A stretch of DNA of 64,000 nucleotides from Turritopsis dohrnii. Lineage: Eukaryota > Cnidaria > Hydrozoa > Anthoathecata > Oceaniidae. The stretch lies in contig BQMF02000003.1 of NCBI GenBank assembly GCA_027922465.2, forward strand, positions 186,001 to 250,000. Direction: 5' to 3'. Shown here one piece after another: positions 1 to 12,700 of the stretch. The translations under genes were made by a program, and so were the position numbers. How positions within the stretch are numbered: the first letter of the stretch is position 1; each line of letters starts with the position of its first letter. The notes under the pieces are model-generated. The model did no database searches. It had not been told where the DNA came from and worked only from the letters and a program-made list of their open reading frames with translations.

Positions 1-3000
1 ATCTGAATAAGAATAAAAATAATTAATTAATCGAAATTAACATTTTGCTTTCATAAACCAAGCACATAAAAACAACAAAAATATGAGAGGACTGAAGAAA
101 TCAATAAAAAAAGGAAGTAAGAGGAAGTCACCGGCAGGAGAGATATGTCCAATGAAAGCTGTGTATCCATTTCCACCAAAACACTCCTGACATGCAGAAG
201 AAAGTAGATTAATTATAACGATTTTTCACTATGAATATACTATAGAACTAAATTTAAGACACTCATTACAATAAAAGAGGATTTCATTTCGAACAAACCT
301 GCAACAATCGTGTCAAGTCTGATTCACGATAAGGGATCATACTGCCTTTATTTCCTTGATTCAAATTGGAAACAACACCATGTAGACTGTTTAGGCTAAA
401 CAGAGATCAACTGAAAAAATGAATAAAATGTTCTTCCATCCATAATTTGTGGAGATGAACTGGCAATAAAATCTGTGGCTACAATACAAATAAATATATG
501 ATTGACATTTCATTGATGGTGAATAGGGTAATGAGGAACATGAAACTTAAGGGGATAAAATATATTGATCGATTTCAAAAACCAAAATAGAAACTGAACA
601 TAGTAACATGTCTTAATTTTATACATCAACCATAAATTCATCTTATAGTCACAATATATATAAAACGTTTCATAGGCTGGTTGAAAATCTGCATTATAAT
701 AGTTAACAGAACAAGAAAAAAGAAAAAATCTTTAAACAAGCCAGAGTGTTAGCACCTTTAGGGATATAGGGTATAAAGTTCAGTAACTCTCCACCCAGGT
801 AAAGAACTTCGAATTGGATCTTGTTTGACAACACCATTAAGTTTATATTACCAAAAAAACTTGAAGATCTTCCAATCCATTATATTACATATACATTAAT
901 ACATTATTATGCCAAAATCTGAAATGAAAACATTTTTATATTTTTTATTTGTGTCTGGATCCTACCTATTGGACACATATGGTGCATCTTCAGATTTACT
1001 TGTATGCTCAGAACCTAAAAACAATAAATAGATTATAATTCTGGATTAGTTCTGGAATTATTGTTTCAGCTAACAACAAACCAATAAGAATTACTAACCA
1101 GCTAAATCAACAAATGAAAAAGTTGATCTTAATCCTTTTGTGTTAGAGCTGTCTTTTGGCTTCTGTTCAATGGTAATGTTGAAAATAGCACTGGATCTGA
1201 AACAAAAGCACATTTTTCGAAATGATCATCAATTAAGAATTTATAATGAGATTCATTTATAGAGCATACCTGTTTACTTGATTTTGATTGGTAGATGTCA
1301 ATTTTCGGATTCTGTTCCCTTGGTCACACAATCTGATGATATCATCGGAACTTGCAACTACGACCTCTGCCATATCATCAACATACCTTCCATTAACAAA
1401 ATGTTTTCATTTTTTGATTGGAAGAATAGCAAAGAAACTTCAAACAACAATCCTTAAGTAAATACAACTCACATTCCTAGCTGAGCATGCTGTCGAACTT
1501 TCAAGCTCCTACCGCTTGGATTCACAAGATCATACACATAGTCTTCACCAACCTAACATTCATAACTCCATAAGAAACTGAATGGTTCTATATTTGAAAA
1601 CAACTTTTATCTACAAATGCATACCTCCAGAAAGGAAACTGTTACGAAATAGTCCTTAAGACTAGCAGCATCTTCAATCACGGTAAACAGCATTTGACTG
1701 ACCTGTAAGAAAATCAACCATTTTATTGCTAAAAAAATGTGATTAGAAGTTCCTCATGTAAAAACATCCTACACATGATTTGATTTCTATGAAGGTTACA
1801 GTATTTGCAATGGAAAAATAAAAATAAGCAAAATATTAAATGAGAATATCAAACGAAAAATTCTATGGATCTTTAAAAACTGATCAATCTATTATCAATA
1901 GTAAGAGACATAATTGCCAATCACAAGTTTTAATGTGACTCTTCTAGATAACAGCTAGATAATGGGATCCACTGATTTCTTTTGCACTTTTACAAGTTTA
2001 GAGAAGGAAAACTGATTCCAACAATATAATTAAAAAATTGGCCTGAATTTGCAACTGACCATTGTGACAAGACCAGCTTCATCCAATGTGCCATATATTG
2101 TATGAGATTTCCCAGAGCCAGTCTAGAAAAGAAATGGAAATTCAAAAAACATTTTGTATGTTTATATACTCACTACACTATTCCTGATTATGAAAAAGAT
2201 GAGTAAATATCATTATTGTTATGATACAACCTATATTATGAAACGCAAGAATTCTTACTGTCCTATATAAATTCATTTTCTGAAGAAATTATTATCATTA
2301 TCTTCTTCTTCGAACATGTATTACTTCACATATTAAAAAATACAGAATAAACATTTTAAGCCCCTCATTTCAAGTCATGAAATTCAAAAATAATTGAAAT
2401 AACAGATTAGGTGTAGTTATCGGAATAGAAATAAAATGATGAAAAAAACTTCTCAGAATTCTTTATTACATTAAAGTAGAAAATTTCCAACTTTTTTTTT
2501 TAGTATCTAAGGTGGTCCTGGCCTTTGATAAAAATAAAAAGTTCCTAAAGTAATAGTGCCCGCTATACTTGGCTATTTTGAAGGAAATAGTTCATATGGT
2601 GCTTTTACTTGATGAATGACAAAATAACACTAACCTGGCCATAAGCTATGACTGATACATTGTATCCATCTAAGGCTTTTCGAAGGAATGGCTCAGTCAC
2701 ATCTTTATAAATGTCATTCTAAGGTATTCAAGAAATTGATTCCAAAAACATGGGAAATCTTTATGAAATACACACATTCCCGAAGGAAATAAAAATTACC
2801 AATGATAAATACTTACAGTTTTACTTTCCCAAAAGTAACAGTTTTCAAATGAAAAACTTTGTTCCTAAAAGTACAGAAAAATCTCTAGTCAAATATCTTT
2901 TCTAAAAGACTGTTCCCAAATATCGGCCAATGGAAAAACAAAAGCATACTTTAGTTGAGCCAGATGTTAAAGGGTTATGAAGTACAACTTTATCACCACT

Positions 3001-4355
3001 GATTTTTACGATTCTTGTTGCACCACCATTCTTTTCATTAGCTAGAAATATATAACAAACATGTTTTCACGTTTAGTAGAGCTTGAAATAATGGGCAATC
3101 GGCAATCACCTAGCATTGATCAATAAGTGCAAAGTTATTTCTAAGTAGGATCAATCAAATTTGATGGATGATTGGGAAGACTAAAAGAACAAAAATTCTA
3201 GAAACATATATGATAGCCTTCCAAGATGGCTACACCCAGCCATTTGTTTTGACCATCTAATCTCAATCTACCACATTAAACATGTTATTTCTCAATCAAT
3301 CATTTTGAATTGATTGATGTTTTTTCGTCTATGGTCTGGCTGTTTAATTATGGCTGAAATATACTATCTTTTTCCAATGTCATTGGAAATTAAAAGTTTT
3401 GATGCAAATACACTATCATTAAAAATGACAAACATGGACTCTGAGGAAGAAACAGCAGCTGCTGTTGTTGTTTACATTTTATCACAAAAGAGAGTTGAAC
3501 GTAGAAAAAAAAATAAAATAAGTGCATGGGTGAAGCCATGGCTAAATAGACAAAATGAACTTGGCATCTATAATACCCTCATGCATGAAATACGTGTGGA
3601 GGAAATCACAGAGTTTACGAGATTTTTAAGAATGCCACCAAATATTTTCGATGAGCTACTTCATCTGGTAGACGTTGACAAAAAAACAACCCATTTACGA
3701 GGCCCAATTTCTGCTCAAGTTGAACTAGCTGCAACCTTGAAGTTTCTTTCATCTGGGATTAATTATGCTGAATTGCAGCATTTATTTCGAGTTCACAAAA
3801 GCATATTGTCCCAGTTTCCTGAAGTTTGCGAAGCTATTTACATGTGATTAAAACTTGGTTGACTCCTCCAAATTTCAATAAAAATTTCAGTTGCTTCATG
3901 CGTCTTCATTTTTGCGTGCAAAAGTCTTCAAAATTAAAAAATTTGAAAAATTATCATTGAAAAATGATAGTGTATTTATTTCAGCCTTTAAAGAAGCAGC
4001 ATAATGCAAGCATCATATATATTTCAAAAAAATTAGTTCACTTATTCCCCAAATCAAGAAGATAAAGAAGAGGTCACAGCATTGTTAATTGAGATCCACC
4101 ATCTCAGATAACGAAAAAGGCACTTGTTTCAGAATCAGATGGTTGCTCAAATTTTCTTAGTAGTTAGGGCTCTCAAAATTCTGATTTGTCAGACATTCTT
4201 GTTGATTAAGCTTGAATTTAGCATGAGGTTTGGTTAAAGTCTTGTTATAATTATGCAACAGAAGGGGTAAATTAACTGAGCTACAACATGAACCTATATA
4301 ACTTACTTGTAAGTGGTCTGCAACGAATGGAAACTTTTGCATTTGCCCCCTCAGG
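1..4355 (-). CDS. Kinesin-like motor protein, motor domain, partial (3' end beyond the left edge, 5' exon not found)
   Basis: Twelve exons can be spliced with continuous phase and GT-AG borders (complement): 4307-4355, 2950-3041, 2817-2864, 2635-2718, 2060-2122, 1625-1702, 1473-1552, 1270-1386, 1099-1196, 966-1014, 299-395, 132-186. They give about 303 residues of a kinesin motor domain. Seen in order: VSIRCRPL (first beta strand), AYGQ joined across an intron to TGSGKSHTIYG (P-loop), FVDLAGSEH (switch II), SLNSLHGVV (alpha4) and MIPYRESDLTRLLQ (alpha5 region), then FGGNGYTAFIGHISP. Kinesins are ATP-driven microtubule motors. Switch I is unusual: the normal NxxSSRSH is replaced by NQNQVNRSSA. 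The initiating exon lies above 4355 and was not identified. The neck, stalk and tail lie off the window, so the subfamily cannot be set and no symbol is given. The intron 3042-4306 carries a transposase fragment. Confidence 0.88.
3314..3847 (+). pseudogene. PIF/Harbinger (HARBI1-like) transposase, N-terminal fragment
   Basis: An open frame of 177 codons lies on the strand opposite to, and within an intron of, the kinesin gene. The part from about residue 60 resembles the N-terminal half of PIF/Harbinger transposases and the domesticated HARBI1 family: AWVKPWLNRQNELGIYNTL, then RMPPNIFDELL, then LAATLKFLSSG followed by a helix-turn-helix-like FRVHKSILSQFPEVCEAI. It stops at 3847, before the DDE catalytic domain, so it cannot be an active transposase on its own. 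The 3' half is either deleted or decayed; the next 200 bases show no continuing homology by eye. Assignment rests on motif memory, not on a search. Confidence 0.7.
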
Positions 4356-4729
4356 CTAAAAAAAAAAACACCAATGATAAACAACAAAGATCAAAAGAAA
4401 CAAACTACAATATATTCCACAAAAATCTGTTGCTTAGAAAGATAATAACGAAAAATAGAAGGCAAAATAAAAAGTGTTGACAGTTAAGTTTCGTAGCTCA
4501 AGTTAACAAACAGGCACGTTCGTGCCATTCTGCTTTTTGTCAGGCTCAGCATGTGGTTTATTAGGATGTAATGACAACGTTCTCTCGTTTATTATATATA
4601 TTATGTTTATTATGTGTTTAGCAGTTCATGCCTACTCTTCCAATTCATATTGGGATTCCTGTGGTTGTTTTTTCTATGCATTTTCCCGCCCCATCCCATT
4701 TAAGTACATATTTCCATAGCAGGGTCCGA

Positions 4730-5725
4730 ATTAGAGGATAAAAATGGCTTCGCAAAAAAGGCCCGCCGCAGGCGAAAATTTTTTTGAGGTTCGCGAAGCA
4801 TTTTAGTGAATTTGCGAAGGAGATTTGAAGAGTTAGCGATCTTAATTTCTTTGATTTGGCGATGAAACGAATCGCTTGTGGCACTTGGAAATGTCACTAA
4901 AACGTTGTAAGTTACGACTCGTGTTGTTCCTAACACGAAGCTTGGTAATCAGAACATCTCGCGAGATCTTAATATAAGTCAGGCTTTCTTAAAATAAAGG
5001 TGATAGCTAAAAGAACAAGCAAATTGACGTAATGTGTTATTGATAACAATGAGCACGAGACGTGTTTTCGTAATGTTCTTTAAATCTTTTAAAGCTTAAA
5101 CAAAGAGGTCTACGAAATACCAAGAACTAAAAATGTTCATTCATCATCTTCTGAATTACTTTCAAAATCCGATATGTAAAAGGTCACGACATCTTGAGAA
5201 GACTGTCCTGTCTTTTTCCGCTTTTCGGGGTATTTGTGCGGCTTTGCAGCATTGATTCTTCGAACTTTCGTATTATACCATCGATCGATGAAGCACTACA
5301 AACATGCCACAAATAGATCGACTTTTCTTTTCGAATTTTGAATAGAACAATGAACCGACGTCATGAGGCACGTGCATCTACTTTTTTCTTTCATAATGAG
5401 GCTCTCCTTCCCTGTGGATTTCGTTTACAATGGGAAATATTTCAATACTTTTTTTTACTATTTCGGAGCGATCACATAGAAAATGAAAAAGAAACCAAAA
5501 CATCCAGACGATGGAAGCTGGCTGACGTGTGAGATTGCGTAATACATACACGGCTCGTTTTTTAAAGAGTTTAAATTCTTTTAAATAACTTTGCTGTTGA
5601 GTAAATTATAAAGAAAGAAAAAAATATTCAGTTTCGCATTTTTGCTGTTTTTCTTTGAAGAAGCTTCGCTAAAACTTTAAAAAGGTTCGCATTTTGCGAA
5701 GGGCGAGCCGCTAATTCGTACCCTG
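4730..5725. mobile_element. hAT-like non-autonomous DNA transposon (copy 1), 996 bp
   Basis: The ends are inverted repeats: CAGGGTCCGAATTAG at 4730 and CTAATTCGTACCCTG ending at 5725. The element is flanked by the direct repeat CATAG (4725-4729 and 5726-5730), a 5-bp target-site duplication. The interior is rich in TTCGCGAAG-type motifs near both ends and has no transposase. CAGGG ends with a 5-bp duplication fit a hAT5-type element; that superfamily assignment is an inference. Confidence 0.85.
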
Positions 5726-5785
5726 CATAGCATAGAAAATACTTGAATCTACTTATCATTTATACAGTTATATATATGTGTAGTG

Positions 5786-6577
5786 CAGGGTTCGAATTAG
5801 CACATCGCAATTTGCAATTTGCGAGTCCAATTGAAGTTTAAGTGAATTAAATGAGTGGCAAATGTATTAAAATTGCAAACCTATATTAAACTTAAGTATA
5901 AATAAACTTATATTTTGTATTTCCACGTTTAAAAACAGGTGCGAACAGTTTACATTCTTTTGTTTACAAAAATAATTTGGCACAGTGATTGCCACAGCAG
6001 GGGAAAACCCTTTTATTGTTTCTTCGAACAACAATTATTCTATTTCTCTCCACATTCTTTAGACTTAACTTTTTCAGTGTAGTTTTTTAAAAAAGAACAT
6101 GTCAGAATTTACTGCTTCGTTGAAAACCGTTAACAAATGGGAAACTGAATTAAATTGCATAATAGAAAAAGATCTGTGCGGGAGTAAAGTAAAAAAAATA
6201 AGATGTTCAGGATGCTTCTTTTTGCTACACGCCCCTTTCCGTATTTTCAAGCGACCCTAGGAACAAGGTTGACCTAACAATTCATTTAGTTTCTCTCTTC
6301 AAAGATCGATTTTACACGAAGTCAAACTCATTCCCAGTGCTTCTTTTTTGACGTAAATATTTAGCTGGAAAGGATGAAAACTGATAACATTGTCTCAAAC
6401 CACAAACAGTCATGATCAATAGCAGCAAAAAGTTGAATTGTCACATTGTCACAATTGAGAGGGTCTAAATTTCAAAATTTTCTTCATTGCCCAACCATGG
6501 TGGGTGACAGGGTTTTTAGGCAAGTCACTTTTCCAACTTTTTTGCGAATCGACTTTTTGTTTCTAATTCGAACCCTG
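5786..6577. mobile_element. hAT-like non-autonomous DNA transposon (copy 2), 792 bp
   Basis: The ends are CAGGGTTCGAATTAG at 5786 and CTAATTCGAACCCTG ending at 6577, flanked by the 5-bp duplication TAGTG (5781-5785 and 6578-6582). The 15-bp ends match those of the element at 4730 except for one or two bases, but the interiors differ. It lies 60 bp from that element. No coding capacity was seen. Confidence 0.87.
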
Positions 6578-6857
6578 TAGTGATGAACTACATTTACTTA
6601 CCATTGTTTCCTTAATAACACTTGTTATTGATTCGTGAACACTTGTTTATTGGCTGTTATCTTGCAAACCAAGTAAATTCTATTATCAATCTAAAATGCA
6701 ACTCATATAACCAAATCAGACCATACAAGTTTTGGTGATTTGTCTGAAAAAGGTTAAAACATCTAAGGGACCACCCCAAATGTTCATACCGGTAGAGAAA
6801 GAACGTATTTGTTGATCCGTGAAAAATTTTTGAGAAGTGGAAAGCGGCCTTCTTAAG

Positions 6858-8056
6858 CAGTTAGGACCACTCGACCAAAACTTGTGATAAAAAGCGTTTC
6901 ATACTACTTTATGACAGCCACACGACGAAGTGCATTCACAACGTTTTCTACTGATTTGAGAATACAAGATTGAGAAATGTATTGTAAAATCATGAAAGAA
7001 GTAATTATCAATCTGATTTAATTTGTAACTTAGGACTCTTTACTTTGTACATTCACGTTGATGTAAATAAATTGCCCAGAACAAATTATTTGTTTTTTCT
7101 ATGAAGCCCGAGAATATGTGCATAGAATTCGTCGAGATACAGACGAAGTTCATTGTAGGTACAAAAGATCGGGAACACAAACATTCTCGCGACTTTCGCC
7201 ACATTTTGCTTTTTTAGGATTCACGACTTTATATGCTGGCGACTTTTAAATATTTTCACAAAAAACATTTCACGGATTTGCAGCCATTTTTTGAAGGGTG
7301 AAGGGTGCTCGTGACTTTTTGTGTTATTTATTTTCGTATTCAGATTGAATAACTTCGTTTCCAGATCCCCAAAATAAGTAGGCAGTGGCGTAACTCGGGG
7401 GTTGCTTTGGGTGCAATCGCGCCACCCTCGGATTTAGTTGGCCTTCTTTTTTTACCAAGCAATTTTTCAAGCGATATACTACCAAACATTTCTAGAACAC
7501 TAAGTTTAAGCTAAGAGGAGGACTGAGCGTATAATTACGAAATATATGTTCTGGTGAAGCATGTAATAACCATTCATTCGTTTGAATTATTCATTCCGAA
7601 TGCTTCCCGAAAATGTATTATTGCAATGTTTGATATTGTTATGTTAATGATTTTAATAATCGTTTTGTTGATACGCCACACAATAGCGCAAATTTAATTT
7701 TACGACCATTATTGAAACTTATGCTAATGTATCGCTAGAAAAGCGGTACTCCTCCGAAGATGTAGAAATTGTTCGTTTTCTTCTTTCTTCATTTTCTGAA
7801 GAACTAAGCCAAAAGGGAAATTTTGACACGGTAAAAAGTTTTGTTTTTGCATAAAGTTTCACAACCCCCAAAATAAAAGAAATTTACCGTGTCGAAATTT
7901 TCCCTAGAGCTATGTTTCTATGCGGTCGCTATGCTAGATCGTCATCATTCAATCGGATGTATTCAAATAGGAGAGCAAAATAAAATTATCGAGGTAATTC
8001 TTTATAATAAATCGCGATTATTTTAGCGACGAATTCTGGTCAAGTGGTCCTAACTG
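6858..8056. mobile_element. Non-autonomous DNA transposon, family A, 1.2 kb
   Basis: The ends are inverted repeats CAGTTAGGACCACTCGACCA (6858) and a right end whose complement begins CAGTTAGGACCACTTGACCA (8056). The flanks TTCTTAAG and TTCCTAAA may be a decayed 8-bp duplication, as in hAT elements. Most of the interior is repeated at 25977-28039, for example the stretch 'cattcacaac' to 'gtcgagatac' and the 'gtgcaatcgc' block near 7410. No transposase was seen. Confidence 0.8.
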
Positions 8057-9767
8057 TTCCTAAAAATCCAAAACTGACACTAATAACTTTCAGATAATAC
8101 AGGGGAAAGACAAAGTAAGGAAACACAAGCAGAATGTGATAAGCATTAAAATGTTGAACTCATCGCAATAAATATGTGCAACTTGAAAGAGTGTGAATTC
8201 CATGCATGGATCAATTTTTTAGATAGAGCCTTAAATCACATATATACATAATCACATTGCAAAGCTCAGAGATTATCTCCGTGCAACATGTGTCTCAAGG
8301 GTATAGTTGACTTATTCAAAAGTTTGTATTTGTTGCGTTTAATTACCTATATGATAAGTTTCGGATTTAGTTTAATTGATAGTGCAGTATGGATTATTGT
8401 GGCTTGTATTTTGCAGATGTGTTTTTTTTATGTCCGAAGTTAGGAAGATATATGCTTAGCAGAAAAACGTAATAAAGTAAAAAAATTGGGGCAAAAGGAA
8501 CACATTCAAATACTGATAGTGGTTCGTTATAACGATTTCAAAAACCCATGCATACATGGTCAAGAAATATAATCAATTCTTATCACACACAGTAATCATT
8601 TTATGTTAGTCTTAACATACGACATATTATATAATTGACGCAGAAGAAACTAACAAACATGGGAACTTGACGTAAAAAGCAAATTCCGTTAAACAACTTT
8701 GGTACTCGCCAACAACAAGTCTTGCTAAATAAATTTTAATCCTACCGCATGTCTCTGATTCATAGCAACTTTGACAACATTCATGAATTAAAAAATGCAG
8801 ACCGCTCATCAAAATATTCTACTATGCCTAACACTGACAACAACTTAAAATCATATAAAAAATATCTTGTTATTAACTATTGGTAAAACCTTTATTTCAC
8901 TTTTATCATTTTCGAAAAATATAACTGCAGATTGTTTCTTTTATTGGCATAAAGATTTAGGTAATCTGAGGTATTTAATATGATGAGCGGACAGTTAGTG
9001 AATACATTCGAAAACAAATATGGCTGCCTCGCTCATAATCAAGGAATTTGATTGGACTGTAATGACATATTGCAACAATAAGGGAATTGAAGCTGGTTTT
9101 GGTAGTTAAGTTTTTGTTTATTATTGCGTTCGGTATGTTAAGTATAACAAAAACTGGCTACTTCACAATTAGCATTAGCTTCTGATTTTTAAATGACTAT
9201 TAATTCTCAACATCGTTTTTACTACAAGCAGTAGATTGACATTTTGAGTAAAGATAAAAAAAATTATACACACAAATAAATAAATACAAGCAATTAAATA
9301 TAGTTGTCAGTATATTTTTTAGTAATTAAATGAACACTGAATTGAAGATTAGAAGAAGAAATGATTTTCACTTCTAAAGAAAACTCATGAAGAAACATGC
9401 TTTTATAGGCATTTCCCCCCTATTTCAGTTTTTTCTCTATTGGTGCTTTTAATTAGCCTATGTTTTGTTGGTGTTACTGAATAAGAGTTGTACTAATTTT
9501 ACAAGAATTTGTTGTACAATGTTTCTTACAAATATGCTTCTTTTTTAATAATATTGAAATTCGATTGTCTACGTCATAGATATGATAGTACTGCCATACC
9601 ATTCCCTTTTTTCTGTCAGTGCAATAATTATGTGAATATTTATGCCGTCTTTTCTTTAGAAAACTAAGAAAATGGTTTATAGTCCTGAGGAACAACATTT
9701 TAATTTTAACAACTGATGGTTTTTGGAAAAACAAAAGAATTGAATGGTCATTTTGAAATAGTACGAT
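8057..9767. other. Intergenic stretch upstream of the FRMD4-type gene
   Basis: AT-rich sequence between the transposon cluster and the first FRMD4 coding exon. It should hold the promoter and 5' UTR of that gene, but no specific element could be supported. No coding exon was recognised on either strand. Confidence 0.4.
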
Positions 9768-12700
9768 ATGGTTGCTTCAAATGAACCAAGGAAATGTACA
9801 ATACATTTACTGAATGATCAAAAATTAGATATACCTTTGCAGGTATGAAAACATATCAATCTTTCATCATCTACAAAAGTTACAATTAAAACACGTTTTG
9901 TTTCAACTGTTTGTTAGAAGTGTATATATTCTGAAGTTCTTTTAATTATATATAAAACCTTTCCTTGTCGATAATCTAAGGTTTCAGTATCTGCCTATCT
10001 CTATAATGAATGAAAATAACTGAAATCATATAAATGAATGAAATCATAGTTTTATGGATAATTGTACAAAAAGGGTTTAAGTGCATAATTTTAGTGCATA
10101 AGAAAGCAGTTACCAATACCTAAACAATATTACAATTAAAAATTTCCCGAATAAGTTGTCATTTATACCATTTGTTAACAACTGTACTAAATGAATGAGT
10201 ATTGTCTATTTATTTAGTCTTACCCATAAATATTTGTCTTTCTAAATATTTATTTCTGTTAATTCTTTTGTTAAAATTGATAATGTTATAAAGTGGAATA
10301 AATTTTGTTTGGTATCTTTTTTGTTACCATCTTAGAATTTGATTTATTAATTGGTTTGCCTATATGTCCATGTGTTTCTTGTCATTCTTGTTAGGTTTAA
10401 GAGAATCATTTTTGAATTTTAGCCAAAGTTACTTTCAAGTGAATTGCTGGACATTGTTGCATCGCATTTCAATCTTAAGGAAAAGGAGTATTTTGGTTTA
10501 TGCTTTTATGATACCAAGTAAGTATCCTTGTGCATTATCAAATACATATATTACAGATATTTTTAAGAAAGCTGTTTGATAGATCAATGAAATATTAAGT
10601 TTTTAAATTTTAACTCTGTTTCTTTCATCGATTCTGCTGATTACTCACTATCCTTGTGTTTTAATATATATCAGATCTTACATATGAATGTTACTAGAGT
10701 TATAAAAGATGTATATATATAACTTATTTTGACCATTTTGGTTTTGGCAAAAAAATAATTAAATTTTTGTGGATGGTATTAAATTAATTTATTGTCAATT
10801 TTTTTGTTCACAACTGAATGTTTAAAATAGAGGTTTTGCATATTGGAAAAAAGTCTAAATCAGCAAAGATTAATTTTGTAGGTTAGTTTTAAGTTTGCTC
10901 ATGCTTTGTTGTGTGTCCTACTCTTTTGTTATGGCTGTAATGAACAGGATGCATAAAGATTATATGAGAAGCATAGAAGCTATTTCATGTGGCTAAAGTT
11001 CAACTGATCATCCATTATTTATTTTCATCTCAATTTTATTAAACGAGGATGTCACAATCTTTGAGCACAGTTGCATGTACGTGTTAGAAATTGGTAAAAA
11101 CTCAATTGATTTTCACAAAAATGAATGATGAATGTAGTTTCATGAATGGACAGCTAAAAAGCGTGTGAATTGCATATATGCTTTGATATTTAAATATTTC
11201 ATTTAGATTGTATAATACCGAACTTCTAAGTTTTAACAGATCAACAAAATAAGAAAAAGACAATCAGTTTTTAGATTATCTTACTTGTTAAAAATGAATA
11301 CGAAAAATAATATAATTTAAATATTACCGATAGAAAATATATATTTTTTCATTTTTGTTAATTTTTTTCTCATTAAAAAGAAAATTCGAAAATACGAAAA
11401 TCCTCCCTCATTCATATCTAACCAAAAAGGATATCAAAAATATCAATCGTTTTGATTTAGATTGTTTATATGGACGTTATAGGAACGTATTTTCTAATGT
11501 CAATTGTTTTAATTAGCATATTAAAAGGATTACAGTTGACCGATAATGAGCAGCTATTTTCTGAAGATGGGTTTTATTGACAATGCTAAGTATTTCAATC
11601 ATTAACATGTTTATCTTATATCCTTATTCATTTGAAATATTATCTATTTTTGATTGAGGCAATTAAACTTGACAATAGAATCAAAATAATAACTGCTTGG
11701 TTTCATCAACTTGGAAAAAGTTTCAAAATTTAATTAAATGTAATCTGCCGTCCCATATTCATATCCATAAAAATATTATGGCTGTTTATTTTAAACACGC
11801 CCCATTTGTTTACATCAAATTACAACATAAAATTTAAAGAAAAATTGGTGAACTTTTGCACTTAATATTTCTATGTAGATCTGATGTTTTGATCTGCAAG
11901 CAAATTCAGATGAACAACCATGTGAGATTTTTACACATTTTAACTGAGTTTAATTGGTTTAAGATTTACAACGTTGTGAAACTTTATGAATGGAAAAGTT
12001 GACATAAAAACAAATTGATACTAATCTCCTCTTAATCTGGTTAACTTAACTGAAATGTTTTTTCATGAAACGTTGACGTTTTTATTTACCATCTGATACA
12101 GAACTGTTTTGTTTGTATAAAATAAAAAGACCTTATGACTGTAACAGCTTATTCTGTCTAACAGTGGTCATTCACTATGTCACGGTAGACTTATTGTTAT
12201 GGTTTTTAAAACAGTCAAAGTAGCCACCATAGTGTTGTGGTTGTCGGTCTATCATTTTATTTGTGTTGTATAAAATTTTATTATTATCCTCATTTCAATG
12301 TGCCTTTCATAGTCACATAAAACCATTACTGGCAGCTATACTTTCAGTAAAAAAGTATCAAATCTATACTTGAGTATATAATAATAATAATAATGATTTA
12401 TTTTCCTAATAATTTCCAATATTTTATCTATTACTTTATGTTTTATACTTCCAATATTCAAGTATCAACCAATCATATCTTACAAAATTGGTGATGATTG
12501 TAGAACTTCTACATCTATGCCAGATATCATTTTATTTCAGTGATTTGTTTTTACTCCTAGGGAATGCTTATGTTGGTTGAGAAATGATAAAAAAGCATTG
12601 GACCATGATTTTCCTAAGACCAATCCAATAATAATGTACTTTTGTGTCAAGTAAGTGGATCAGTTCTTTCCCTTCCAACAAACAATTTTCTTGCTCCGTT

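Noticed and set aside
1..131. A further kinesin exon at the left edge
   Set aside because: The possible acceptor near 85 leads to a frame without kinesin motifs and a stop; the next real exon is probably off the window.
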